64,000 bases of DNA from Actinoplanes sp. N902-109 (GTDB taxonomy: Bacteria > Actinomycetota > Actinomycetes > Mycobacteriales > Micromonosporaceae): NCBI RefSeq assembly GCF_000389965.1, contig NC_021191.1, forward strand, positions 869,501 to 933,500, in the 5' to 3' direction. Positions 17,139 through 26,667 of this stretch are shown here, one piece after another. Every line of letters starts with the position of its first letter. Position 1 is the first letter of the stretch. The translations under genes were made by a program, and so were the position numbers. The notes under the pieces are model-generated. The model had not been told where the DNA came from. It searched no databases and worked only from the letters and a program-made list of their open reading frames with translations.

Positions 17139-17786
17139 GTGAAAGCGTCCCGTTACCGCAGGTCAGGCCGGCTTCTGCTGGTCGCCGTGGCGCTGGGCGC
17201 CACCCTGGCACCGGGCGCCGCGCTGGCCGACGGCCCCGGCTACGGCGGCACGGCCGACGCGCTCACCGTGCAGTGGGACGCCGACTCCGGCGCCACCGAC
17301 GGGCTGGCCGTCTATGCGGTCGGCTTCCGCGGCGGTTCCCCGGTGCACCTCCGGGTCGGCTCGGGCGACGACCGCACCATCGCCGCCGACCAGTCCGGCG
17401 CGCTGCGCGTCCTGGTCCTGAACCCCACCACCACGACCCCGGCCACTACCGACGACACCACCGTGCTGACGATCGCCGGCTCCGGCTCCTTCTCGGCCGG
17501 CACCAGCGTGCTCGCCCTCGGCCAGACCCCGGCAGGCGACGCCCGCCGCCTGGTCGGCTCGGTGCCCCCGGCCGAGGCCGGCCGTGGCGTCCAGGACCTC
17601 GCCCCCTGGGCCGTCGTCCTCGCCGCCCTCGCCGCCGCCCTGCTCTGGCTCCGCCGCCGCGGCACCCTGACCCTCGCCGCCATCCCCCCATCCCTGCGCC
17701 GCCCACCCGGCAAACGCCGCTGGCTCGCCCGTCACCGGGCAAACTCCGCTCGGTTGGCCGCGGTAAGGGCGTCGAGGTTCCGATAG
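17139..17786 (+). CDS. small exported protein of unknown family with a 3' end altered by an IS remnant
   Basis: 215 residues from GTG at 17139. Signal peptide (LLLVAVALGATLAPGAALA), beta-rich exported domain (LTVQWDADSGATDGLAV, VHLRVGSGDDRT), Thr-rich stretch, then a membrane helix (LAPWAVVLAALAAALLWL) and basic tail. It is a paralogue of the protein at 12022: both have RxLVGxxPPA before the Pro-Trp membrane helix. From about codon 199 on (nt 17732 onwards) the frame runs antisense through the 3' end of an ISL3 transposase fragment, so the last ~16 residues are not native. The protein is probably still functional because the tail follows the membrane helix. Confidence 0.55.
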   Translation: MKASRYRRSGRLLLVAVALGATLAPGAALADGPGYGGTADALTVQWDADSGATDGLAVYAVGFRGGSPVHLRVGSGDDRTIAADQSGALRVLVLNPTTTTPATTDDTTVLTIAGSGSFSAGTSVLALGQTPAGDARRLVGSVPPAEAGRGVQDLAPWAVVLAALAAALLWLRRRGTLTLAAIPPSLRRPPGKRRWLARHRANSARLAAVRASRFR

Positions 17787-18010
17787 CCGAAGCCGCGACG
17801 CTGGATCAGCCGGATCTTGGCGTTGATGCCTTCGAGGCGGGAGTTGGACAGGCCGAGTCCGACCGCTGCGACGATGGCTTCGGCGTGTTTCTCGATCCAG
17901 CGCACGAGGTTGCGGAAGGCAATCACGAGGCCCTGGTCGGTGAAGGCGGCCGACTGCACTGTCGCCCCGGTGAGGCGAATGATCCGGTTTACTGCCGTGG
18001 TAAGCCGCAC
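17732..18010 (-). pseudogene. ISL3-family transposase C-terminal remnant
   Basis: Only the C-terminal end of an ISL3-type DDE transposase is left: RWIEKHAEAIVAAVGLGLSN and then RLEGINAKIRLIQRRGFGYR, the conserved C-terminal block of the family. The rest of the transposase (about 300 residues) and both terminal inverted repeats are missing; the frame is closed by a stop at 18041-18043. The fragment abuts the 3' end of the exported-protein gene and replaced its last codons. It marks an old insertion and deletion. Confidence 0.75.
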
Positions 18011-18146
18011 AAGTTGATCAATGAGCGGCCCGCGCCAGACCTAACGCGGAACCAGCGTCATGGGCCAGGCCGGATCGCGTCAGATGCAGTGGATGGACCC
18101 GCAACGCCCGCCTGGTTGGGACGATGTCCGTGGAGACTGGAGATAG
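18011..18146. other. gene-free stretch between IS remnant and barstar gene
   Basis: No convincing gene. A short plus-strand frame ending at 18146 (peptide end PPGWDDVRGDWR) stops directly before the barstar ATG and could be the truncated end of a lost gene. GGAGA just before 18147 serves as the barstar ribosome site. Confidence 0.4.
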
Positions 18147-18611
18147 ATGAACGACTGGTGGGGCTCCACGGACGGTCTGACGGTGTGCTCGCACAGCGCT
18201 TTGGTGCAGGTGGGAATGGTGCTCCCGGTCCAAGGCCGGATGGTTGTCGCTCGGCTCGACGGCGCGAGAATGCCCGATGACAGCCACGTTTTCTATGAGT
18301 TCGCCGACGCGTTGCTGGTCCCCCGCTACTTCGGTTGGAACTGGGACGCACTGTCCGATTGCCTGCGGGACTTGAACTGGCTTCCCGCCGAGCAGTACCT
18401 CGTCGTGGTCGAGAACGCCGCGCGGTTGCTGTCGGACAACCTCGCCGATCGGCATACGCTCTTCCGGATGTTGGACAGAGCGGTTCGGCACTGGGCTTCG
18501 TCGCTGGGCAAGAAGCCCGTTGCCTTCAAGGTGCTGCTGGTGTGTGACGACGACCAGGCAAGCCCTCTGCGTCAGGAGATCGCCAACTCGATCGGTCCTC
18601 AAGCACGTTGA
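18147..18611 (+). CDS. barstar family RNase inhibitor, orphan
   Basis: 154 residues, cytoplasmic. The central block LVPRYFGWNWDALSDC followed by LRDLNWLP is the diagnostic barstar motif (helix that plugs a barnase-type RNase active site); the flanking strands VVARLDGARMPDD and VAFKVLLVCDDD complete the small alpha/beta fold. Family members neutralise secreted ribonucleases made by the same cell or by neighbours. No barnase-like gene occurs within several kb, and the gene sits beside an IS remnant, so it may be a leftover or an orphan immunity gene. The N-terminal ~25 residues are not typical, so the start could be the ATG at 18216. Confidence 0.85.
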   Translation: MNDWWGSTDGLTVCSHSALVQVGMVLPVQGRMVVARLDGARMPDDSHVFYEFADALLVPRYFGWNWDALSDCLRDLNWLPAEQYLVVVENAARLLSDNLADRHTLFRMLDRAVRHWASSLGKKPVAFKVLLVCDDDQASPLRQEIANSIGPQAR

Positions 18612-18885
18612 TCGTGCAGGCCGCCCTGTGTCGTAACGGCTTGAAACCCGATCGCGACTATCACCCGCGCGGGCCGCTCAGCGCCCACAGAAACCCGAGT
18701 AGATGCAGGCTCGCCTGGCGTTGGAGCGTGGGAAGCGCCTGCCGGGACACCCTCGTTCGTGGCACTGGTGACATCGGGCACCGCCGCGCTGCGGACGATG
18801 GCTTTCGCGCCGTCGCCGACGTCAGGACACGTTCGCGACCGGGGGCCGTACTCAGAGCGCCGCCTCAGCTCACGCCCGACGCGGA
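18612..18885. other. intergenic stretch without recognisable gene
   Basis: Convergent gap between barstar and the response regulator gene. A plus-strand frame of about 98 codons crosses it but has no start context, no domain and an Arg-rich composition typical of non-coding high-GC frames. I see no clear terminator hairpin with a T tract. Confidence 0.5.
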
Positions 18886-19584
<699 letters not shown>

Positions 19585-19664
19585 GGAACCTCCGGGAGGG
19601 TGCTGCTGTGACAACGGAACGCTGCTCCTATCGGTCGCCGGGGCGAGGATCGGAGAAGAAGCGG

Positions 19665-20390
19665 CTAGCGAGCGCCGAGCGGGCCCGGGCGGGCGAGGAA
19701 GTAGCCCTGCCCGAGCCGCACGTTGAGGCTGCGCAGCCGCTCGTGCTCGGCCGCCGTCTCGATGCCCTCGGCGATCAGGCTGGCACCGATGTCCTGGGCG
19801 AAGCCGACGAGTGAGCGGGCGAGGGCCGCGCGCACCGGGTCCTGGTCGATGTCCCGGACCAGCGTGATGTCGAGTTTGATGATGTCCGGGCGCAGTTGCA
19901 GGATGTGGCTGAGGCTGGCGAACCCGGCACCGGTGTCGTCGACGGCGATGGCGATGCCGGCGGCGCGCAGCCGGTCGGTCACCGCGATCAGCGCCGGATA
20001 GTCGTGCACCTGCGCGTGCTCGGTCAGCTCGACGGCGATCCGCTGCGTGGCGTGCTCCAGCAGGATCGCCTGCACGCCGGGGGTGAGCAGGGCCTCCACC
20101 GACAGGTTGGCGCTCAGGAACGTGCCGTCGGGCAGGGCGTCGAGGTGTTCGAACGCCTTCTCGATGGCCAGCAGCTCCAGCGGCACCCCCAGGCCGACCT
20201 CGCCCGCCGCGGCGAAGGCGTCCACCGGGTTGGGGAAGCGGTCCTCGTCGAAGCGGGCCAGCGCCTCGTAGGCCGTGACGGAACCGTCCTCCAGCGAGAT
20301 CACCGGCTGGAAGGTCGGCTGGATGGCCTGCGTGTCGATGATGGCCTGGATGTCCCGCAGCGTCGTGGGTGCGGAGCTGGTGACGGTCAT
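19665..20390 (-). CDS. EAL-domain cyclic-di-GMP phosphodiesterase
   Basis: 241 residues from ATG at 20390. A stand-alone EAL domain: YEALARF (the EAL signature), SANLSVEAL with the metal-binding Asn, VELTEH, AVDDTGAGFASLSH with the Asp pair, IIKLDITLV with the Lys, IAEGIE and GQGYFLARPGPL. All residues needed for metal binding and c-di-GMP hydrolysis seem present, so an active phosphodiesterase is likely. There is no GGDEF, PAS or membrane segment. The response regulator gene follows 80 bp downstream on the same strand, so the two may form a signalling unit controlling surface glycan production. Confidence 0.88.
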   Translation of the reverse strand: MTVTSSAPTTLRDIQAIIDTQAIQPTFQPVISLEDGSVTAYEALARFDEDRFPNPVDAFAAAGEVGLGVPLELLAIEKAFEHLDALPDGTFLSANLSVEALLTPGVQAILLEHATQRIAVELTEHAQVHDYPALIAVTDRLRAAGIAIAVDDTGAGFASLSHILQLRPDIIKLDITLVRDIDQDPVRAALARSLVGFAQDIGASLIAEGIETAAEHERLRSLNVRLGQGYFLARPGPLGAR

Positions 20391-20434
20391 GCGATTCCGA
20401 TCGGGGTCGACAGTTCCGGGTGGGTACGGCGGGT

Positions 20435-20869
20435 TCAGACCAGCACGGCGGCTTCCTCGCGCGCCCGGTGCAGGCATTCGACCAGCTCGTACGGGTCGAC
20501 CTCGACGTCGGAGTCGACGTCCACGAAGCCGATCCAGGCGCCGCTGGCGTAGCCGAAACCCGCCTGCAGCGCGGCGCCGCGGTCCCGGATGTCGTCCTGC
20601 ACGATGACCCGGGTGCGGGCCAGCCCGGCCAGCGTGCGCTCCGAGCCGTCGGTGCCACCGCCGGACACGGCCAGCACCTCGAACGTGATGCCCTGGGCGT
20701 ACAGGGCGTCGGTGATCCGCTCGACCGCGCGGCGCAGGTTCGGACCGGGGTTGTGGAACGGGATGACGACGGTGAATTCGACCGCAGCCGGCATCGGGGA
20801 CTGCGACTCGAACCGACCGAGGCCGGCGATGACGACGGGGGGAACGGCGATGAGGTGTGCGACAGTCAT
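20435..20869 (-). pseudogene. truncated GT2 glycosyltransferase, partial copy of the gene at 16132-17019
   Basis: 144 residues from ATG at 20869. It aligns with the first half of the GT2 at 17019: TVVIPFHNPGPNL, DGSERTLAGL, GAALQAGFGYASGAWIGFVD and an Asp-rich metal site, then ends after YELVECLHRAREEAAVLV where the intact enzyme continues for about 130 more residues. The usual SDGSTDGS loop reads SGGGTDGS, losing an Asp that normally contacts the nucleotide. About 80 bp of upstream DNA are also conserved. Probably a decayed duplicate; a short functional product cannot be excluded. Confidence 0.65.
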
Positions 20870-20950
20870 GCCGCGTAGTTCGGCTCGCTTCCTCAAGCCA
20901 GTCTCAGGCCGGAATCAAGGAGCGCGCAAAGGTTGCGGTCCGGTTGTGAT
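20870..20950 (-). promoter_or_regulatory. duplicated GT2 upstream region with 11-bp-spaced repeats
   Basis: CCTCA (20891), TCTCA (20902) and AATCA (20913) repeat at 11-bp period on the plus strand, with GGTTGC and CCGGTTGT further on, matching the region at 17020-17096 in order and spacing. This copy overlaps the last codons and stop of the TetR gene. Confidence 0.4.
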
Positions 20951-21616
20951 GCGCTCGAGCCATTCGGCGAGCAACCGGCGCTCGGCCTCGCTGAAGGCCG
21001 CCAGATCGGGCAGCGTGGTGCGCAGGGCAGCGGCGGCCGTGGTGGCCTTCGAGTCGGGCAGCACCGGGGCGTCGGTGAGGATGGCGCTGAGCACCGAGTG
21101 GTAGGCCGTGTCGGCGAGGCTGAGGTCGCGCCGGCTCGGCGGGGTGGCGATCAGCGTGAGGATCGTGCCGGTGCCGATGGCGTGGGTCAGATCCGCCGCG
21201 TGCTGCTCGCCGACCCGCAACCGGCCCGCCGCGGCGATCCGCCGGACCCGGCCGAGCAGCACCGCACGGCCGGCCAGGGCGGCCCGCGACCGGCCGGCCC
21301 GGGCGGGATCGGCCATGAGGGTGAACACGCTCGGGTTGGCGAGCCCGAACCCCACATGCAGATCCCACCCGGTCCGGAAGTCGTCGAGCGGGTCGGCCCC
21401 CCGGTCCACGATCTTTCCCCGCGCGTACGAGGAGTACGCGTGCTCGGCCACCGCGTCGAGCAGACCTTCCTTGTCCCCGAACAACCGGTAGATCGCCGGT
21501 GGTTGCAGCCCGGCCGCGGTGGCGACGGCCCGTGTGGTGACCGCGTCCGGCCCGCCCGTGGTCAGCAGGTCGGTGGCCACCTCGATCAGCTGTGTCCGGT
21601 TCTGCTCCGCAACCAT
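20915..21616 (-). CDS. TetR/AcrR family regulator
   Basis: 233 residues. N-terminal helix-turn-helix: RTQLIEVATDLLTTGG, AVTTRAVATAAGLQPPAIYR and LFGDKEGLLDAVAEHAY, the TetR signature. The remaining ~170 residues are an all-helical ligand or dimer domain. The start is 14 bp after the GH38 stop on the same strand, so it is probably the last gene of the mannoside operon and may tune it or a neighbouring gene. Ligand unknown. Confidence 0.88.
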   Translation of the reverse strand: MVAEQNRTQLIEVATDLLTTGGPDAVTTRAVATAAGLQPPAIYRLFGDKEGLLDAVAEHAYSSYARGKIVDRGADPLDDFRTGWDLHVGFGLANPSVFTLMADPARAGRSRAALAGRAVLLGRVRRIAAAGRLRVGEQHAADLTHAIGTGTILTLIATPPSRRDLSLADTAYHSVLSAILTDAPVLPDSKATTAAAALRTTLPDLAAFSEAERRLLAEWLERITTGPQPLRAP

Positions 21617-21630
21617 GGTGTCGATTGTGC

Positions 21631-24603
21631 CTACCGCAGCCCGAACCGCAGCGTCCGGACCTCGAACGGCGTCAGCGCCAGCGGGATCCGGCCATCGGTG
21701 GCGGTCGTGCCGGTGAGCGGGCGTTCCAGCAGCGTGGCTGTGGTGGCCGAGGTGATCGGGGAGTGCAGCGTGAGCGTGCCGGTGGCCCGGCGGCCCTGTG
21801 CCTCGTACACCCGCACCACCAGGTCCCCGCTGCGGTCGTCGGCGAGCTTGACGCTGGAGACCAGGATGCCCTCGCCCTCGACCGAGATCAGCGGGTCCAC
21901 GCCGTGCCCGCCGGTGATCGCGCGTTCCGGCAGGTTCAGGGCGATGCCCTCGGTCGTGGCCAGTCCGGTGTCCGCGCCGATGACCAGGCCGAAGGTGCAG
22001 GTCTGCGGGCCCTGGTCGGTGGCCGGGTCGGGGAAGCGCGGGGCACGCAGCAGGGACAGCCGCACCGTCGTGGTGATGCCCGCGTCCGGTGCCGAGTCGC
22101 GGGTGAGGTCGTACCCGTACGTCGCGTCGGTGATCAGAGCCGCACCGAAGCCGGAGTCCTCGACCTGCACGAAGCGGTGCATGGACGTCTCGAACTTGGC
22201 CGCCTCCCAGCTGGTGTTCGTGTGGGTGACCCGCTTTTGATAACCGAACTGGGTCTCCGCGGCCACGTGCTCGGCCCGGATGTCGAACGGGAACGCGACC
22301 TTGAGGAACTTCTCGGTCTCGTGCCAGTCGATCTCGTTGCCGATCAGGAGCGTGCGGCTGCCCGGCGCCAGCGACAGCGTCTGGCGGATCCGGGACTTCG
22401 AGAACTCCCGCTCGACGATCACCCGGCCCGGCTCGACGGTCAGCGACGTCACCGCCCGGATGTCGGTTACCCGGTTGCGGTAGAAGCGGTCGACGTCCCA
22501 GGCGTCCCACATGTTCGGGAAGTCCTGGTGCAGCTGCAGCAGGTTGCCGGCCTGGCCCGGGGCGATGGCGTCGCGGCCGGTGGCCAGGTCGACCGCGGAC
22601 GTGATCAGACCCTCGGGCGAGAGCGTCACCCGCACGACCCCGTTGTCCAGCACGAGACCGTCGGCGGCAACGGGCGCCTCCCGGGGCTCGGCAACGGCGG
22701 CACCCAGGGCGGGCACCCCGTTGCGGGCGAACGGCGCCGGGTTGAAGGTCAGCGGGACCGACCCCTCCCCGGCCAGCGCCCGGACCGACGACTCGATGAT
22801 CGCCGAGGCCGCTGCCTGGATCCTCGCGTACGCCGCGACGGCCTCCCGGTGCACCCACGCGATCGAGGTGCCGGGCAGGATGTCGTGGAACTGGTGCAGC
22901 AGCACATCCCGCCAGAGCGCGTCGATCTCCTCGTACGGGTAGGGCACCCCGGCCCGCACCGCCGCCGTGGCCGCCCACAGCTCGGCCTCGATGAGCAGGT
23001 GCTCGCTGCGCCGGTTGCCCTGCTTGGTCTGGTGCTGGCTGGTCAGCGTGGCCCGGTGCAGCTCGAGATAGAGCTCGCCCACCCAGACCGGCGGGTGCGG
23101 CAGCTCGGCCATCGCCTCGGCGAAGAAGTCGTCCGGGTGCTTCCACTCGACGCGGGCGCTGCCCTCGAGGTCGGCGGTGCGGCGGGCGCGCCCGGCCATC
23201 TCGCGGGTGGTGCCGCCACCGCCGTCGCCCCAGCCGACCGGGGCCAGCGAGCTGGTGGCGAGCCGGTTCTCCCGGAACTGCTTGCCGGCGCGGGCCAGCT
23301 CGGCCCCGGACAGCTGCGAGTTGTACGTGTCCATCGGCGGGAAGTGGGTAAACACCCGCGACCCGTCGATGCCCTCCCACAGGAACGTGTGGTGCGGGAA
23401 CTTGTTCACCTGGTTCCACGAGATCTTCTGCGTGAAGAACCACTGGAACCCGGCCCGCCGGATGAGCTGCGGCAGGGCGGGGGAGTAGCCGAAGCTGTCC
23501 GGCAGCCAGACGCCCTGGCACTCGACGCCGAACTCCTCGCGGAAGAAGCGCTGACCGTACGAGAACTGCCGCACCAGCGCCTCGCCCGTGGGCATGACCG
23601 TGTCGCTCTCCACCCACATGCCGCCCAGCGGGACGAACCGGCCCTCCTGCACCGCCTTCGCGACCCGCTGGAACACCTCGGGCCGGTGCTCCTTGAGCCA
23701 GGCGTACTGCTGGGCGCTCGACATGCCGTACAAGAAGCCGGGGTCATTGTCGATCAGCTCGGTCATGCTCGACGCCGTCCGGGCGACCTTGCGGATGGTC
23801 TCGCGCAGCGGCCACAGCCAGGCCGAGTCGATGTGGGCGTGCCCGATCGCGGCGATCCGGTGGGCGCTCGCCTCGGCCGGCGACTCCAGCACCTCGCGCA
23901 GACAGGCCCGGGACTGCTCGGCGGTGCCCGCGATGTCCTGCAGGTCGAGCACGTCGAGCGCGTTGTCCAGGGCCTGCAGGATGCGCATCCGGCGCGGTCC
24001 GGACTCGGGCAGCTGGGCCTGGAGGTCGAGCAGCACGTCGATGTCGAGGGCGAGTTCGTAGGCCTGCTCGTCGAGCACCGCCAGGTCCAGCCGCCGGGTG
24101 GTGTAGAGCGGACGCGCGGACGACGTCCGGATGTCACCTTCCTGGGTCGGCAGGAACGGGTGGTAGTCCAGCAGCACCGGGTTCGCGGCGGCCTCGAGGA
24201 ACAGGTCCACGGTGTCCCCGGCGACGGGCACCCACTGGTTGCGCGGGTTGACGGACTTCACCGGCGTGCCGTCCGGCCGGTACACCAGCGCCTCGCACTG
24301 GAAGCCGGGCATGTTCACGTCGAAGCCGAGGTCGATCAGCGCCTCCACCCGGCGGCCGGCCCACTCCGGCGGCACGGCGGCGCGCACCCGGAACCAGGTC
24401 GTGCTCCACGCGGGCCCCCACGGCGTGCCGACGGTGTACGGCTCGTAGGCCAGGGCCAGCCCCTCGGCGGGCGGGATGGGTTCACCGGGCAGCGCGCAGA
24501 CGCTCACCTCCAGCGGCACGGTCTCCGGGTGGACGGCGGGCAGGATGCGTTCGGCCAGGACACGGGTCGCGCGTCCGACGGTCAACGGGATGTCGTCGTG
24601 CAC
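21631..24603 (-). CDS. alpha-mannosidase, GH38
   Basis: 990 residues from GTG at 24603 (AAGG about 10 bp upstream), no signal peptide, so cytoplasmic. GH38 landmarks: zinc-site motif IGHAHIDSAWLWP (about residue 250), nucleophile Asp in WLPDSFGYSPALPQL (about 366), zinc His in HQFHDILPGTS (about 573), with the C-terminal beta-sandwich domains containing the FPFDIRAEH and GYDLTRDSAPD stretches. Retaining hydrolysis of terminal alpha-mannose residues is expected. It lies after an ABC importer and a GH5-like gene, so imported manno-oligosaccharides (yeast mannan or N-glycan fragments) are likely substrates. Confidence 0.95.
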   Translation of the reverse strand: MHDDIPLTVGRATRVLAERILPAVHPETVPLEVSVCALPGEPIPPAEGLALAYEPYTVGTPWGPAWSTTWFRVRAAVPPEWAGRRVEALIDLGFDVNMPGFQCEALVYRPDGTPVKSVNPRNQWVPVAGDTVDLFLEAAANPVLLDYHPFLPTQEGDIRTSSARPLYTTRRLDLAVLDEQAYELALDIDVLLDLQAQLPESGPRRMRILQALDNALDVLDLQDIAGTAEQSRACLREVLESPAEASAHRIAAIGHAHIDSAWLWPLRETIRKVARTASSMTELIDNDPGFLYGMSSAQQYAWLKEHRPEVFQRVAKAVQEGRFVPLGGMWVESDTVMPTGEALVRQFSYGQRFFREEFGVECQGVWLPDSFGYSPALPQLIRRAGFQWFFTQKISWNQVNKFPHHTFLWEGIDGSRVFTHFPPMDTYNSQLSGAELARAGKQFRENRLATSSLAPVGWGDGGGGTTREMAGRARRTADLEGSARVEWKHPDDFFAEAMAELPHPPVWVGELYLELHRATLTSQHQTKQGNRRSEHLLIEAELWAATAAVRAGVPYPYEEIDALWRDVLLHQFHDILPGTSIAWVHREAVAAYARIQAAASAIIESSVRALAGEGSVPLTFNPAPFARNGVPALGAAVAEPREAPVAADGLVLDNGVVRVTLSPEGLITSAVDLATGRDAIAPGQAGNLLQLHQDFPNMWDAWDVDRFYRNRVTDIRAVTSLTVEPGRVIVEREFSKSRIRQTLSLAPGSRTLLIGNEIDWHETEKFLKVAFPFDIRAEHVAAETQFGYQKRVTHTNTSWEAAKFETSMHRFVQVEDSGFGAALITDATYGYDLTRDSAPDAGITTTVRLSLLRAPRFPDPATDQGPQTCTFGLVIGADTGLATTEGIALNLPERAITGGHGVDPLISVEGEGILVSSVKLADDRSGDLVVRVYEAQGRRATGTLTLHSPITSATTATLLERPLTGTTATDGRIPLALTPFEVRTLRFGLR

Positions 24604-24616
24604 AGCAGAGCGCCTT

Positions 24617-25849
24617 TCAAGCGGTGGGGGCGGTGCGCAGGGTCCGGATGCCCCGGGCGGCGAGCAGGGCCTTGTCGTCGGCCTTCGAGGCGAGCACGAT
24701 CTGCGGCCCCGGGCCGTTCCCGGGGGTGGCCGCCAGCCAGGCGCGGCTGAACGCCCCGGACGGCGACGCTGCCGCGCGGTGCCCGGCCACGGTGTCGTCG
24801 AGCACCAGCGCCTCAGTCACAGGCTCCGGGGCAACCGCACCGGCGCGCAACTCGCGCACGGTGTCCGCAAAGCGCTGCCCGGTGGGCTTGAGCTTGCCGT
24901 CCGCGGTGAACAGGCCCAGGTCGTACTCCAGGGCCGGGAAGTCCAGCAGGTCGCGGGAGACGTCGTGCGAGCACCACCAGGTGATCCCGGACAGCCCCTC
25001 GACCCTGGCCACGTTCCGGATGGTCGCGGCGAGGAAGTCCGGGGTGTCACGGTCGTCCACCACGTTGGTGGGGGCGCCGACCTCCTGCAGCCACACCGGG
25101 CGGGCGGCGTCGGTGTGCCAGGCCGCGGCGAGCCGGGTCAGGTACTCCGCGTGCCGCACCGAGCCGGCCCCGAGCCCACCGTGCGCCTGCGCCGCCCCGT
25201 TGAACACCCACGAGTGCACGACGGTCGCGTCGCCGTGGTCGACCGCGTGCTGCGGGCCGAACGGCTGGGTGTCGTCGTACCAGGCGGCGTCGTACATGGC
25301 ATGAGTGACCAGCGTGTTCTCCCGTACGGCCGAACGGGCCGCCGCCACCAGCCGGCGCAACCAGTCGTCCCCGCCGCCCGGGGTGACCGGATGCGGCGCG
25401 GGATGCGGCGCGGCCGCGAACTGGTTGACCTCGTTGCCCAGCGTGACGCCGAGCAGGTTGGGGCGGTCGGCCACGGCCGCGGCCAGCGCCCGCACGTAGT
25501 CGGCGATCGAGCCGACCACCTCGGGATCGGTGAACATGTTGCGGCGGTGCCAGCTCTCCAGCCACGACGGCACGAAGTCGAAGCTGGATAGGTGGCCCTG
25601 CAGGGCGTCGATGTTGACGTCGAGCCCGAACTCGGCGGCGATGTCGACGACGGTCACCACGTCCCGCAGGCCCTGCGGCCGGATCAGCCCGCGGTTGGGC
25701 TGGATCAGCGGCCACAGCGGCAGCACCCGCACGTGATCCACGCCGAGCGACGCGATCGCCGCGAAGTCGCGCCGCACGTCGGCCGGCTCGAAGTCGAGCC
25801 AGCTGTGGAACCAGCCGGTCGACGGGGTGTAGTTGACCCCGAACCTCAT
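24617..25849 (-). CDS. GH5-like (clan GH-A) glycoside hydrolase
   Basis: 410 residues, no signal peptide. TIM-barrel pattern of clan A: MRFGVNYTPSTGWFHSW, VDHVRVLPLWPLIQP, acid/base Glu in LGVTLGNEVNQF (about residue 150), VVHSWVFNGA and nucleophile Glu in RPVWLQEVGAP (about residue 263), then a WWCSHD stretch. Domain length is normal for GH5-type enzymes; the exact subfamily (mannosidase, mannanase or glucosidase) is not readable. Its ATG overlaps the stop of the permease gene (ATGA) and it is 13 bp before GH38, so it acts intracellularly on the transported glycan. Confidence 0.8.
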   Translation of the reverse strand: MRFGVNYTPSTGWFHSWLDFEPADVRRDFAAIASLGVDHVRVLPLWPLIQPNRGLIRPQGLRDVVTVVDIAAEFGLDVNIDALQGHLSSFDFVPSWLESWHRRNMFTDPEVVGSIADYVRALAAAVADRPNLLGVTLGNEVNQFAAAPHPAPHPVTPGGGDDWLRRLVAAARSAVRENTLVTHAMYDAAWYDDTQPFGPQHAVDHGDATVVHSWVFNGAAQAHGGLGAGSVRHAEYLTRLAAAWHTDAARPVWLQEVGAPTNVVDDRDTPDFLAATIRNVARVEGLSGITWWCSHDVSRDLLDFPALEYDLGLFTADGKLKPTGQRFADTVRELRAGAVAPEPVTEALVLDDTVAGHRAAASPSGAFSRAWLAATPGNGPGPQIVLASKADDKALLAARGIRTLRTAPTA

Positions 25850-26667
25850 CCTTTGACTCCACCTTCCTCGACACCCTTGAAGAAATAGCGCTGCAGCAGG
25901 CTGAACAGCACGGCGATCGGCAGGAACGCGATCATCGTGCCCGCCGCGACGACCCGCTGGTCCTGCGTGAACGTGCCGGACAGGTACTGCAGGCCGACGG
26001 TGAGCGTGAACTTCTCCGGGGAGGTGAGCACGATCAGCGGCCACAGGAAGTCGTCCCACGCGGCGATGAACGAGAAGATCGCCACCACCGCGAGGGTGCC
26101 GCGCACCGCGGGCAGCGACACCCGGGTCAGCCGCTGCCAGACGTTCGCGCCGTCGACCACCGCTGCCTGGTCGATGTCCACCGGCAACGCGCGGAAGGCG
26201 TTGTAGAGCAGCAGCACGTTCAACGCCGCGATCATCGAGGGCAGGGCGACCCCGACGAGGCTGTCGGCCAGTCCCAGGTCCCGGATGGTGACGAACTGGC
26301 TGATGATCGTGACCTCGCCGGGCAGCACCAGGGTGGCCAGGAACAGCGCCAGCACCGCGCCGCGGCCGCGGAATCTCAGCCGCGCGATGGCAAAGCCGGC
26401 GAGCGTCGAGAACACCAGGTTGCCGCCGACCGTCAGCGCCGCCACCAGCAGCGAGTTGCCGATGTACCGGAACACCGGGATCGCATCGGCGACCCGGCTG
26501 TAGTTGTGCACCGTCGGCTGCTGGGGCAGCAGATTGGGGGTGGATGTGTAGATGTCCTCGCCGGCGCCCTTGAGCGACGTCGACAGCTGCCACAGGAACG
26601 GTCCGACGGTGATCAGCAGGACGACCACCAGCAGGACGTAGCGCAGCGTCCTCTCCCCGCGGCTCAT
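25846..26667 (-). CDS. carbohydrate ABC transporter permease, MalG type
   Basis: 273 residues, six membrane segments. N-terminal TLRYVLLVVVLLITVGPFLW is followed by the periplasmic loop with NYSRV and the EAA motif in DIDQAAVVDGANVWQRLTRV (EAA-x3-G-type, ATPase contact). Typical MalG/AraQ family length. It overlaps the other permease gene and the GH5-like gene by four bases each. No ATPase gene is present, so a shared MsiK-type ATPase elsewhere is expected, as known for actinomycete sugar importers. Confidence 0.92.
   Translation of the reverse strand: MSRGERTLRYVLLVVVLLITVGPFLWQLSTSLKGAGEDIYTSTPNLLPQQPTVHNYSRVADAIPVFRYIGNSLLVAALTVGGNLVFSTLAGFAIARLRFRGRGAVLALFLATLVLPGEVTIISQFVTIRDLGLADSLVGVALPSMIAALNVLLLYNAFRALPVDIDQAAVVDGANVWQRLTRVSLPAVRGTLAVVAIFSFIAAWDDFLWPLIVLTSPEKFTLTVGLQYLSGTFTQDQRVVAAGTMIAFLPIAVLFSLLQRYFFKGVEEGGVKG

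Noticed and set aside
21592..24750. 1,052-codon plus-strand open frame
   Set aside because: Antisense to GH38 and the TetR gene, low-complexity composition, no start context.
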